The position numbers and the translations under genes are program-made. Below are positions 45,859 through 56,172 of a stretch of DNA of 64,000 nt, in pieces; position 1 is the stretch's first letter; each line of letters starts with the position of its first letter. The notes under the pieces were generated by a model. The model worked only from the letters and a program-made list of their open reading frames with translations, was not told where the DNA came from and ran no database searches. Source of the stretch: Fidelibacterota bacterium (GTDB lineage Bacteria; Fidelibacterota; Marinisomatia; Marinisomatales; TCS55). Location of the stretch: the NCBI GenBank assembly GCA_014382015.1, contig JACNKN010000060.1:1-64000 (forward strand), read 5' to 3'.

Positions 45859-45886
45859 AAGGCGGTAACTTTTCAGCCACCGCCTT
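45859..45886. terminator. Bidirectional intrinsic terminator
   Basis: Arms AAGGCGGT (45859-45866) and ACCGCCTT (45879-45886) form an 8-bp stem with a 12-nt loop. T runs follow on both strands (plus CTTTTTT; minus TTTTTAATT). It lies between the TonB receptor remnant and the LysR promoter, and probably ends the receptor transcript. Confidence 0.8.
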
Positions 45887-45899
45887 CTTTTTTACGAGT

Positions 45900-46114
45900 C
45901 TTTCATGAAGATTAAAAGTTAACGTTGTCCATCATACTCTCAAAAACCGTCTAATGGTAATTTGGTCCTATGGGATTAATCTTACCTTCATTAAAAGGTG
46001 CAAAGCTGGTATGTGATCAGTATCGTTCATTAAGTGGGGAAAGAGGGCAATATGAATTCCCACTGTAATACCATCCATCTTTACCACTCCCAGCATTTGC
46101 AAATTCGTTAACTT
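45900..46114 (-). other. Possible degenerate coding remnant in the 45775-46134 gap
   Basis: Read on the minus strand, a single frame gives a protein-like string (GWYYSGNSYCPL, APFNEGKINPIG, ending MMDNVNF then a stop) interrupted by a TGA and a TAG. No family recognised and no start. It could be a decayed gene or chance. The gap also holds the terminator above. Confidence 0.2.
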
Positions 46115-46134
46115 TTATACCTCAACATCTATTT

Positions 46135-48783
46135 TTAGAAATTGTACATTAAGCGAATGTAAGTCATACCACCGTGGTACCCGAGAGGGGAACGACGGGG
46201 ATAAGGCATTCCTTGTGAAGCACGTTGTCTCAATCTCATTTGGATATGCATTGGTTACATTATTGGCACCAAAAACAACATTAAGATTGTTGCTGACGGC
46301 ATATCTTAATTCAAGATCAATAAATGTAATTGGATCAATCACATCTTTCTGACTGCGTTCATCAATGGATTCACTATAGTAGTTCAAACGAACCATTGCA
46401 GACATTGCATTTCCAATTGGCCGAGTCACTGTTGCTGTGAGACGGTCTTGAGGAAGATTGTTTTCAAGATTCTCTACATTTCCATCAGACACGGGGTTTA
46501 ATCCATTCACCTGATTTTGTCTAACCACTTTGGTTTCGTTGTGATTCATGGCAAGACTCAGATTGGTTTCACCCATTTTATACACTGCAACAAGATCATA
46601 ACCGGTTGTTTTTGTATCAAGTGCATTGGTATAAAACGCCAGTTTTTTAAACTGAGGATTATTTTCAACTGCAAGAGAACGTGATTTGATAATCTTTCCT
46701 GTGATATCAATTGAGTACATATCAAAGGTCAAGTTCAGACCGCTCATTGGATTGGACGTAAAACCAAAACTGGTATTCACTGCTGTTTCAGGAACAAGTT
46801 CTTTTCCACCCAATGCAACAGCAAGTGGATCTGTGGAACGAACGGTACCTTCCTGTACCTGTTTTCCTGTGGGACCATCAAATGATGTCACAATACCCGT
46901 ATAGTTGGATTGGCCAGGGGTCGGTGCTCTAAAGCCGGTAGAATAACCACCGCGCAGTGTAACCAAGTTCCCAACGGAATAGCGACCAGCCACTTTAATA
47001 TTACTGGTTGACCCAAAGTCAGAAAAATTTTCTGACCTGGCCGCAACCTGAAGAAGCAGTGCATCACCTAAACCATATTCTACATCTGCATAATAAGCGG
47101 TATTCTGTCGAGCAAATACACCCTCAGCATCTGGACCAGTTCCAGGCATACCATTGGCTGCCAATCCTGGTGCAGTATAGTTACTACCGGTTGAAGGATC
47201 TGTCAACAAGGCGACATCCGCCCAAGGACCGGGCATCCAAGATTCTTTTTGCCCTTGCAACATTGTATATTCTTCTTCCCGCCATTCAGCACCAAATGCT
47301 AAATTAATATCATCGGAAATGGGATAGGAGAAATCAGCATTCAAGTTTGTTTCAGCTTGTTCCAAATCGCCAATATCGAAATTATGAGGCGAATACGGAC
47401 CCCATGAGAGGTTCAATGTATTCTTCAAATAATAGCTAATATGATTCTTACCATAACTGGCGCTGAAATCGTATTTCAACCCTGTAGCCATATCACCTTT
47501 AATACCCACGACGGAACTTAAATCATTGCCATGACCTTCCAGGCGAGGTGTAAATCCTAAGGGATACGTATCACCCCAGGCAAAGTTACCTTTTGATGGA
47601 TCTGTTGGATCGATCGGGATGGCAGTCAAAGCACCTGATTTTCCGGCGGCACGCAGGAAGAAACTATATTCTCCAAATGTGTCAGCGTAATTACCGAAAG
47701 AGTAAGCTTCAACGTTATCACTTATTTTTAGACCTGCATTCCAAACGGAACGAAAACCATCATTTTGTGGGCGACCCCAGTTCATGGCTGTTTGCCATTC
47801 ATCTACACTTTGGCCATCAGTTCCGTCCCATCCTTTATAACCAACTGAAGCTGATTTATGTTGATTACCACGAGAAAGTTCAGGTCTACTAGAATATTCA
47901 AAACTCAGATTAACAAATCCATTCTTTGTAAGTGGTAACCCAATATTGGTCGCTAAAGTCACATCGGTTTCACCGCCGCGTCCATTGGGCGCTTTCATCC
48001 AATTTCCACCGGTCAGTTGAACATCAAATCCAGAAGAATTATCTTTCAGGATGAAATTCATTACACCTGCAATGGCATCTGAACCATATTGTGCAGAAGC
48101 ACCGTCGCGGAGGACTTCAAGCCGTTTAATGGCGATACTTGGAATCATACCTACATCTACTGCTTGGGCACCCACATTCATGGCAGCACCAAAATGTGAA
48201 ATCAATGCGGAACGATGACGACGTTTGGAATTGGTCAGTACCAGGATGTTATCTGGCGGCAAACCGCGCATAGACGTCGGTCTTACAAATGCTGCACCAT
48301 CACCTGTCAAAGGTGTGGCATTAAATGAAGGAACGAGATTTTTCAGTGTTTCTGTCATATCACCGTTTCCTTGACGCCGTAATGTTACATTATCGAATCC
48401 ATCGATGGGCGATGGCGATTTCATGGCTGTACGTCCGGCTGCACGTGTTCCTGTCACAAATACATCTGCACCGGCTACAGCATCAACTACCAATGAAAAG
48501 TTGGCAGTGGATGCACCATCTCCTACGGACACAGACTGACTTGCAGACTGATATCCGATGTAAGTCGCCGTCACTGTGTAGCTGCCGGCGGGAACATTAT
48601 TGATTGAATAGGCACCGTCTGTATCAGTCGCTGCCCCTAAGATGTACCATCTACAATGAGGTTGGCACCGGGTAAGCCATTTCCGTTTTCATCCGTAACT
48701 GAACCGGAAATAGACCCGCTTTGAGCCAATATCATTGAAAAAGTACTGAGAATAACTAATATGCTCTTAAATTGTTTTAGCAT
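46135..48783 (-). pseudogene. TonB-dependent receptor with two 1-nt frameshifts
   Basis: The main frame (48574 to 46115) covers the plug and barrel (RQGNGDMTETLKNLVPSF, RGLPPDNILVLTNSKRRHR). Upstream in another frame lies the proper N-terminus: ATG 48783 with AGGAG before it, signal peptide ending SMILAQ, then the start of a carboxypeptidase-regulatory-like domain that meets TAG at 48639. One missing base near 48640 (TCTTA for TCTTTA) restores GTSLGAATDTDG into the main frame. Near 46224-46229 a second missing base would give RASQGMPYPRRSPLGYHGG and then IRLMYNF stop at 46135, the usual barrel end. So either a decayed receptor or two sequence errors. It is followed by a terminator. Confidence 0.85.
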
Positions 48784-48971
48784 CATACTCTCCTGCTCTC
48801 CTTTCGTTATGTTTAAAATAAATCCTCCTCTTAAGGATGTTAACCTTCAATTTAGGTTATCACTCTTGAATAATCAAATTAAATTAACCGGGTGGATATC
48901 ATAAAGTCAAATGAATTTAAAATATAAATATCATTAATTATATTTATGTTATTCTGGTTTTACACTTCGGA

Positions 48972-50411
48972 TTATTTCCTATAATCCAATGGTGGTTCTC
49001 GATCGCCCAACAAGGAATAATAATTAAATGTGGGACCTCTTCTCTCAATCAATTCTTTTTTGGCATTCTTGACTGCTTCAGGATTGTTGTATAAATCCAC
49101 TGCGGTACCAGCAATTGTTTTGGCTGCATTCATCATACCTTTCATACCGATACTCATGCCGCCGGCAGCCACAGCCTGCCATGTATGGGCCGACGTACCC
49201 GGCACCCAAGTTGCGGTTCGCAAGCCAGCTGTGGGCACCATCCAACTTACATCGCCCACATCGGTAGATCCTTTTCCTCGCGTAAACTTAAATGGCTGAA
49301 CGGTACTTGCGGAGGACACATCCAGATTGGGGTTTCTCAATGTTTCATGAATTTGATCTGCAAATAATTTTTCCTTTTTCGAATAGTTGACACCTCCTAT
49401 TTCTACTAAATTATTATACATTATTTTTTGGGCTACATTATTGGCCAATACAGGGCGGTTTCCATGAATAATTTCATAATCTAAACGGGTGCCCGTTCCC
49501 AATGCCGCTCCTTCGGCTGTTTGCAAAACTCTCTCCCATAATTCTTCCAGAATATCCACATTAAAATCTCTGACGTAATAAAATACTTCGGCAAAATCAG
49601 GCACAACATTAGGGGCATTCCCCCCACGGGTGATGACATAATGAATTCGCGATTCATCCGGAATATGCTCCCGCATGAGATTCACCATATAATTCATAGC
49701 TTCCACTGCATCTAAAGAGGATCGACCTTTTTCTGGCGCACCGGCCGCATGGGCTGAATATCCATGGAACCTAAATTTGGCTGAACGGTTGGCCATAGAC
49801 GTAGACGGGCTGGCTGCGTTGCGATCCCCTGCATGCCAATGGAGCACCACATCCACATCATCAAATAATCCGGCACGAACCATATATACTTTCCCGGATC
49901 CTCCTTCTTCTGCAGGCGTACCGTAGAGGCGAATCGTCCCTTTTTGTCCAGATTTTTTTAAAAAATCTTTTACCGCAATAGCTGCAGCCATTGAAGCCGT
50001 CCCAAATAAATGATGGCCGCAGGCATGACCCGCACCTTGGTCCTCAATGGGTAGTCGTTTGGTTGCCACTTGTTGAGAGATGCCCGGCAAAGCATCAAAC
50101 TCAGCCAGGATTCCAATAATGGGTTTCCCTGTTCCGTATTCCGCCACAAACGCTGTTGGAATGTTCGCAACGCCCGATTCAATGCTGAACCCTTCGTCCG
50201 ATAATGTCTTTTTCAGGAGGGTTGAACTTTTCTCTTCTTGATATCCCACCTCAGCGTATGCCCAAATAGACTTGGCTATTTTTTCATATTTTGCTGCCCG
50301 TTTATCAATGGATTTCTGCACATCCTTTTTCTTGGGTTTGGCAAAAGTTTGGGATGGTATTAATACTGTAATTGCTAAAAAAGTAATGACGAATAAACGT
50401 GATAATCTCAA
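48972..50411 (-). CDS. Secreted M20-family amidohydrolase (AbgB-like)
   Basis: About 479 aa with signal peptide (LFVITFLAITVLIPSQTFA). Metal-binding and catalytic motifs: LAEFDALPGIS, GHACGHHLFG, GTPAEEGGSGK, HWHAGDRN, GYSAHAAGAPEKG and TDVGDVSW. It belongs to the aminobenzoyl-glutamate hydrolase-like M20D group. I place the start at TTG 50411, because a perfect AGGAGG lies 5 nt upstream and this begins exactly at the signal peptide; an ATG at 50435 has no ribosome site. It is a second secreted M20 enzyme in the window. Confidence 0.88.
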   Translation of the reverse strand: MRLSRLFVITFLAITVLIPSQTFAKPKKKDVQKSIDKRAAKYEKIAKSIWAYAEVGYQEEKSSTLLKKTLSDEGFSIESGVANIPTAFVAEYGTGKPIIGILAEFDALPGISQQVATKRLPIEDQGAGHACGHHLFGTASMAAAIAVKDFLKKSGQKGTIRLYGTPAEEGGSGKVYMVRAGLFDDVDVVLHWHAGDRNAASPSTSMANRSAKFRFHGYSAHAAGAPEKGRSSLDAVEAMNYMVNLMREHIPDESRIHYVITRGGNAPNVVPDFAEVFYYVRDFNVDILEELWERVLQTAEGAALGTGTRLDYEIIHGNRPVLANNVAQKIMYNNLVEIGGVNYSKKEKLFADQIHETLRNPNLDVSSASTVQPFKFTRGKGSTDVGDVSWMVPTAGLRTATWVPGTSAHTWQAVAAGGMSIGMKGMMNAAKTIAGTAVDLYNNPEAVKNAKKELIERRGPTFNYYSLLGDREPPLDYRK

Positions 50412-50558
50412 TTGAACCTCCTGTTTAGGAAACATTTTAATTTGTTACACTATGGGAAATTATAAGACTATAGAGGAATTGCAAAGAAAGATTCGAGTCA
50501 ACCGGGACATTATCTTGAAGGGCAGTGTGACGACGCTGCCCCGGCCTTCTCGAAAACT

Positions 50559-52796
50559 CTAATTAAATAAGTATTGGAATTTCAGATAATACTGTCGGGT
50601 CGTTAATTGACCATTATTAATGCCATCAAAAGATAATGTGTTTACATTTTGATTTTGTGTGGACCCAATATAAAAAATAGTGAATGGACTGGGTTGATAA
50701 CTGATGAGGGGCTGAAATGTAAAAGATTGACTGAAATCATTATACTGCCCCAATATTCTGAAACTTAATGCTTCATTATATTGATAGTTCACTTTCAAAG
50801 AAGAAAGGTACCCTGAATAATATTCTTCTTTTCCATCCAAGGTGGTCATTTTTTGTTGATTATACATTGGCTGTAGATTCAATTTATCTGTCAATTTGAT
50901 TTGACCCCATATCCACATAGTACTGTTTTTTCCTTTTTCCGGAGTATCCAGAAATCTAACAATACTTTCGCCGCCTCTGTAGCCGCTGCCAAAAGTGAGA
51001 TTCTTATTAAATTGACTCCTAAAATTTAGGGAATAAGATGAAACATTTTTTAAATCCGTATTTTTAAATCGAACAATTGGATCATACTCATAACTAATAT
51101 TTACGTTAATTTGACGGGGTAATTCAACATTACCAAAAAAGTCAATATACTTCACTTTTACGTCGCCTCCGAAATTACGGCGAACACCCGTGTTAAAACC
51201 ACCCACCGCTTTACTGATGAATGAATTGGGAAAGGCAATCCAAACACTGGATACATAAGCACGTTTCGCATTATTACTCCGGATAAATCCATTTTCTGCC
51301 CGAAAGGTCGGTGATTTATGGTCATATCCCGTTTCCAAAATCCAATGTTCTGTCTGGCGGGAAAATTCAAATTCAACCGCATTCCCTGTAAAGGATTCAC
51401 CGTTAAAAGTAAAGGAATAATCGTCACCAAACGTATCACTGGAAACCACCAGCGAATCATTGGGCTCCTGTGTATGACTAAAAACGGATTGGAATTCCAG
51501 TTGGTATGTGTCGTTAAATCTGTATCGCGTATCGATTCCAAACGTTGAACCACTCCCGTTATTATCTAACATTTGGCGGTGTGTACCCAAAACGCCAAAA
51601 TAACTGCCACTATTTATTGACCGTTTGTAACGAAAGATATTGGATAAACTTTTCTTTCCCATGGCAGAATAACTACGTTCTTCCCCCGGAATGATGTAGG
51701 GTGAATCCTCATCTATCGCCGTGAGAAGCGCCCATGTATTTTTTTGTCCACGATTGATGATTCTTCCTGCCGCAACAGGATTATTGATGGAGCGCGTATA
51801 AATGGCATTAATCCAAGTATCCATTAAATCCGATCCCTCGTTGAAAAAGGGGCGTTTCTCCTGGAAATACAATGCGAATGTTGTATTCACATCCACCTGA
51901 TCTTCATCTGCTTCTACCTGACTGAAGTCCGGATTGATGGTCACTTCTACTGTGCGGTCTGAACTGAAGCTGTATTTAATTCCCAGGGATGCTTCCCCAA
52001 ATGGTTTACTATCCTGGATCACGTCATTGTTATCCAATTCTGAAGACTGAGATCCCACAACTGTTGGCAAAAATTCAATACGACCTTTTTGTTCGATTCC
52101 TTCTATACCTTTTAGTGTTCCCAATTGACAGAGCCAGCATGAGTTTGAACGATCCAAACCGCCCCAGACTATTTGTGATCGAGTCCCCCTTGGAAGGCTG
52201 CGGTAGAATGTAACTTTCCATTCCTGCACATCCTTTTTAGGAAAAGATAAACTTGAAAACGGAATAGCCATCTCTACCTGGAACCCTTTATCCGTAATCT
52301 TCCCTTTGGATTCATAAATGATGTCAAAAGAAGGGTCGTCATCATTCCCCTTATTCATCGCATCCATTTGGATGCCATAAGGATTGGCGCCAATCATAAT
52401 AGCTGAATTGGCATCTCCATAAGTATCAATGACAATGGCAACAAAATCATCGCCCCATGCTTGATCTCTTTTTTGAAAGGAGGCGCGAATTTCATCCGGA
52501 TTTGAATAAGCCATGAACGCCACATATAGGTTATCTTTATCATATGTCAGTTTTACTTCCGTTTCATCCGGTGGCTCAATATTGTCTCCCGGTTGAATTT
52601 CTAAAAAATAATTCGTGCCGGCCGCATTTTCCCAACCAGGGTCATCAAAATCTCCATCAATTAAAATTGAGCTTGATGTTTGGGTAATTTCGAAAACGCG
52701 GTTTTTCAAATCATCCGATTTCACGGATGATTTGGGTGCCCCCGCTCCCAGGATTCCTATGCCGAATAAGATTGGCATTATTCGATTCAAATTCAT
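50559..52796 (-). CDS. DUF5916 outer-membrane protein with CBM9-like domain
   Basis: 745 aa. After a signal-like N-terminus comes a family-9 carbohydrate-binding-like domain (ILIDGDFDDPGWENAAGTNYF, KLTYDKDNLYVAFMAY, ANPYGIQMDAMN). The rest is the DUF5916 beta-barrel (NPDFSQVEADEDQVDVNTTF, FFNEGSDLMD), ending YLKFQYLFN. Proteins of this type are common in FCB bacteria and lie next to TonB receptors; the function is not known. Confidence 0.85.
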   Translation of the reverse strand: MNLNRIMPILFGIGILGAGAPKSSVKSDDLKNRVFEITQTSSSILIDGDFDDPGWENAAGTNYFLEIQPGDNIEPPDETEVKLTYDKDNLYVAFMAYSNPDEIRASFQKRDQAWGDDFVAIVIDTYGDANSAIMIGANPYGIQMDAMNKGNDDDPSFDIIYESKGKITDKGFQVEMAIPFSSLSFPKKDVQEWKVTFYRSLPRGTRSQIVWGGLDRSNSCWLCQLGTLKGIEGIEQKGRIEFLPTVVGSQSSELDNNDVIQDSKPFGEASLGIKYSFSSDRTVEVTINPDFSQVEADEDQVDVNTTFALYFQEKRPFFNEGSDLMDTWINAIYTRSINNPVAAGRIINRGQKNTWALLTAIDEDSPYIIPGEERSYSAMGKKSLSNIFRYKRSINSGSYFGVLGTHRQMLDNNGSGSTFGIDTRYRFNDTYQLEFQSVFSHTQEPNDSLVVSSDTFGDDYSFTFNGESFTGNAVEFEFSRQTEHWILETGYDHKSPTFRAENGFIRSNNAKRAYVSSVWIAFPNSFISKAVGGFNTGVRRNFGGDVKVKYIDFFGNVELPRQINVNISYEYDPIVRFKNTDLKNVSSYSLNFRSQFNKNLTFGSGYRGGESIVRFLDTPEKGKNSTMWIWGQIKLTDKLNLQPMYNQQKMTTLDGKEEYYSGYLSSLKVNYQYNEALSFRILGQYNDFSQSFTFQPLISYQPSPFTIFYIGSTQNQNVNTLSFDGINNGQLTTRQYYLKFQYLFN

Positions 52797-52915
52797 TTTT
52801 AAAACCTTTTTTTAAATTTTGGTAACACACCTAAGACAATGAATTATTAAAAAGGTTGTCATGTTTTTTATATGATTATTTGGATATAGAGCAAACGACG
52901 CCTAATCCAAAAAGG

Positions 52916-53252
52916 TCTTCCCCATCGTGGGGAAGATTTAGAAGGGGAATGTAATTGAAAAAATATTAATCTTAAAGCTGTTGATTTCGTTATTTCAGAT
53001 CATTGACAAATCCCCCTTGAATCCCCCACTTTGGGGAATCCAGAGGGTGTCTAAAAAAATACTCAATTAATGTCGAGACGTCGCCACGCCAAAGGCGGGT
53101 AAACATGCTACGTCCTTACCCAAGTTTGTATATAAAATATACAGCTTAGAATCTAATTCGTAATAAAATTAAAAAGGCCAATGAAGGTTGGATGAAAAAC
53201 CTGTCTGTCCGCTACAGATTATCTGTAAAGACACGGTATACCGTGTCTTTAC
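52916..53252. repeat. Cluster of palindromes in the 52797-53294 gap
   Basis: No gene in this 498-nt stretch. It holds TCTTCCCC/GGGGAAGA (52916-52936), a C-rich/G-rich pair near 53010-53031, and a perfect 28-nt palindrome at 53225-53252 whose half is GTAAAGACACGGTA. The last resembles the GTAGAGAC palindrome at 19851 and is probably a member of a dispersed family. Confidence 0.6.
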
Positions 53253-53294
53253 GCAAGTTTATATACAGATTAAAGACGAGCCAATGGATCACCT

Positions 53295-54800
53295 CTACAT
53301 TAAACTTAATGTATTCTCTATTCGTTGATTCATCCACCGATTTATGATAAATAAAATTAAAAGTACAATACCCCATTGAACCACACAAGTGGCCACACTG
53401 TATAATGATGTGGGATCATACCAATCATTGGGGGCATAAACCGTGGCCGAAAGCCACATCCACCAACTGAGTAAAACAACGCCCAAAGCGGGGACAACAT
53501 ATCTAATTATCGTCGGCCACCATTGGGGAAATGGCCAATCATTCTTGCTATCGGCACTGACTTCCTTAATTATTTTAGACAATCCATATTTAATCACGGC
53601 GGCGGCGACAAAAATGCCGGACAGCATGAGGGCCACACCCCAGACAAAATCCTGATTCCCCAATATATCCAAATTCTGGGCTGATGGAATTCCCATCAAA
53701 AAGCATACACCCACAATCCAACCCACAGCGGTGGCGCGCTTAACACCAAAATCGATGAGGTTTCGAACCGCCAGTTCCAACATGGAAATCAACGAAGAAA
53801 ACCCAGCGAAACTGAGACCTAAGAAAAACAGAATCGCCAATGGTTTTCCCAAAGGCATTTTCGCGAATAATTGAGGCATCCAAATAAAGGTTAATCCAGT
53901 GGCAGCAGGACCGGAAGATTTCATTACATCCAGAATTTCACCTTTCGCCATACCCATTTCATTCCCGAGAATAGAAAAAACCGTACTGAAAATCATAACA
54001 GCCGCCATGAGTGACACAAGGTTATTCCCAATGGCTACGGTGAAGGCATTTTTAATGACCCCATAGCGCTTTTTGATATAAATAGCATAAGTGAGGAATA
54101 GCCCCCAGCCGGCGCCCGTATCCCAGGCATTTTGGGTTAATGCTTCTAGCCAAATACGCGGTTCTTTCAGTTGGGACCAATCCGGAGTAAATAAATAGGA
54201 TATACCCGCCATAGACCCCGGAAGCATGAGGGCCCGAACTACCGACAAAAGTACAATAGCCAATAAAGTGGGAATAAGTATGCGATTTACTTTTTCGATA
54301 GAGGATACCCCTTTATAAATAGCAAATCCACCCACACTCATGGCAATGGCATGAAACAAAATGGGGAAGGAACCATTTTGAAAATTATTCCAGATTTCCC
54401 AGGATGTTTCTGTTGTATTGGGCAGTGCATTAAATGTCATGCTGCCGAAATAGTAAATATTCCACCCAACCACCACGGAGTAATAAAAAGCAATGGCGGT
54501 GGAAACAAACCCAACAAATCCACCCAAAAAAGCAAATGGTTTTCCCATGAAATGGGCAAAGGCGCCCACGGTACCCTTGCGAGATTGGCGGCCCAAAACA
54601 TATTCAGCAATAATGAGTGGAATACTCCATAAAAAAAGAAACATGATCCATGCCACGAGAAACGAACCGGCACCATTTTCACTGCCATTTGTGGCCACAA
54701 TTCGTGGGAATCGCCAGATATTGCCTGTCCCTACGGCAATGCCCAGGGCGCTGATTAAAAATGTAAATCGAGATGAAAAACGGGGTGCTGCTTCACGCAT
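53295..54800 (-). CDS. Sodium-dependent neurotransmitter-symporter-family transporter (NSS/SNF)
   Basis: 501 aa with about 12 helices. GTGNIWRFPRIVATNGSENGA (split) matches the first-helix Na+/substrate site of LeuT-type proteins, and YSVVVGWNIYYF the third helix. It probably imports an amino acid or amine with Na+. AGGAT precedes the ATG. Confidence 0.92.
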   Translation of the reverse strand: MREAAPRFSSRFTFLISALGIAVGTGNIWRFPRIVATNGSENGAGSFLVAWIMFLFLWSIPLIIAEYVLGRQSRKGTVGAFAHFMGKPFAFLGGFVGFVSTAIAFYYSVVVGWNIYYFGSMTFNALPNTTETSWEIWNNFQNGSFPILFHAIAMSVGGFAIYKGVSSIEKVNRILIPTLLAIVLLSVVRALMLPGSMAGISYLFTPDWSQLKEPRIWLEALTQNAWDTGAGWGLFLTYAIYIKKRYGVIKNAFTVAIGNNLVSLMAAVMIFSTVFSILGNEMGMAKGEILDVMKSSGPAATGLTFIWMPQLFAKMPLGKPLAILFFLGLSFAGFSSLISMLELAVRNLIDFGVKRATAVGWIVGVCFLMGIPSAQNLDILGNQDFVWGVALMLSGIFVAAAVIKYGLSKIIKEVSADSKNDWPFPQWWPTIIRYVVPALGVVLLSWWMWLSATVYAPNDWYDPTSLYSVATCVVQWGIVLLILFIINRWMNQRIENTLSLM

Positions 54801-55014
54801 GAAAAGATCCTGTCTATTTTGAAAAAATCACTGCTCAGAGAGTCGTAAGTGTAAACTGAATCGACCATGTTTACCAAAGTAAAAACCTAAAGAATCAAAG
54901 AGATTATGGGAAAAATATAATTGAAATATTTCATTAAATATGTCGCTATCCTGACAGTATAGTTGTCTGGATGACCCGTAATATCACAGCGTATAAAAGC
55001 CATTAGGAACCATT

Positions 55015-56076
55015 ATGAACAAAACAATACTTCTGATTACAACCATTTTTATTCTCGGTTGCCAGGATCAAGATATTGAATACATTGGCAGTACCTCTGG
55101 TACGACCATCAAGGAAGTTGTAAACGGTACATGGTTGATCAATCCTGAATATATTCGCAAAGGTTGTTTTGCAGGAAAAGATTGTATCCCCAGTTTAGAA
55201 AATCCTGTAAAAACGACCCACGATGACCCGATTGTGGATTATTTAAATGAAGAAGACTTGGTGATCGGCATCTGGGATATGGGTCAATATATCGCCTATC
55301 CCCATAATATCATGGACTGGCATGAAGTTGCAAATGAACATGGATATTCTATTTCTTACTGTCCCCTCACCGGGAGTGCATTGCATATTAAAACGGGGAG
55401 TGAATTTGGCGTATCGGGAATGCTGTATAACAGTAACCTCATTATGTATGATCGAAAATCCGACAGTTACTGGCCCCAAATGTTTTTGAAATCTGCAAGA
55501 GGACTTCGATCCGGTGAATCCTTTAGACTGAAACCCATGCTGGAAACCACTTGGGGCAATTGGAAAAAACTATTCCCCAATTCAAAAATTCTCAACGGGG
55601 ATTATGGGTTTTCCCGGGATTATGCAGAATATCCCTATGGATTTTATAAAGAATGTAATTCGAAGGAATGTGGCGATTATATTTTATTCCCCATCGAAAA
55701 CCTGGACGAACGGCTCAAAGCAAAGACCAGAGTCATGGCCATAATTACGGAGAAAAAACAGAAAGCCTATGTGATCGAAAGTTTTGATTCGCCAACCATT
55801 ATTAATGAAAATATTGGCGGTATCCATCACTCCATTATTATATCCGGCCCAGATAACATGGCCATTGCATTTGAAACGGAAACCCCCCTGACAATCAATC
55901 AATGGGATATGAATATTGGTTCAATTATTCTTGAAGATGGAAAAGGAAACCTGTGGAATATATTGGGTCGATCAAAAGATGGATCTTCCCATTCACTCAC
56001 CCAGGCCATGGCCTATATTGCCTATTGGTTCTCTCAAGGTGCGTTTTACCCTGATACTGAAATTTATGATAATTGA
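55015..56076 (+). CDS. DUF3179 lipoprotein, copy 1
   Basis: 353 aa with lipoprotein signal ending LGC. DUF3179 landmarks: ISYCPLTGSALH, FGVSGMLYNSNLIMYDRKS and DSYWPQMFL. N-terminal CFAGKDCIPSL is shared with copy 2. DUF3179 proteins are secreted and of unknown function; the conserved SYCPLTG cysteine could bind metal or be modified. Closely similar to the next gene, so a tandem duplication. Confidence 0.85.
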   Translation: MNKTILLITTIFILGCQDQDIEYIGSTSGTTIKEVVNGTWLINPEYIRKGCFAGKDCIPSLENPVKTTHDDPIVDYLNEEDLVIGIWDMGQYIAYPHNIMDWHEVANEHGYSISYCPLTGSALHIKTGSEFGVSGMLYNSNLIMYDRKSDSYWPQMFLKSARGLRSGESFRLKPMLETTWGNWKKLFPNSKILNGDYGFSRDYAEYPYGFYKECNSKECGDYILFPIENLDERLKAKTRVMAIITEKKQKAYVIESFDSPTIINENIGGIHHSIIISGPDNMAIAFETETPLTINQWDMNIGSIILEDGKGNLWNILGRSKDGSSHSLTQAMAYIAYWFSQGAFYPDTEIYDN

Positions 56077-56172
56077 TAAAAATAATTCAACCCGATTGTC
56101 CTACCTCCGACAGTTTACTATAGTCGCGACTGGATAATTTTCTACTGAAATAAAAAACGAAAAGAGACGATT

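Noticed and set aside
54351-54822. Plus-strand frames opposite the NSS transporter
   Set aside because: Shadows of the transporter gene; no start or family support.
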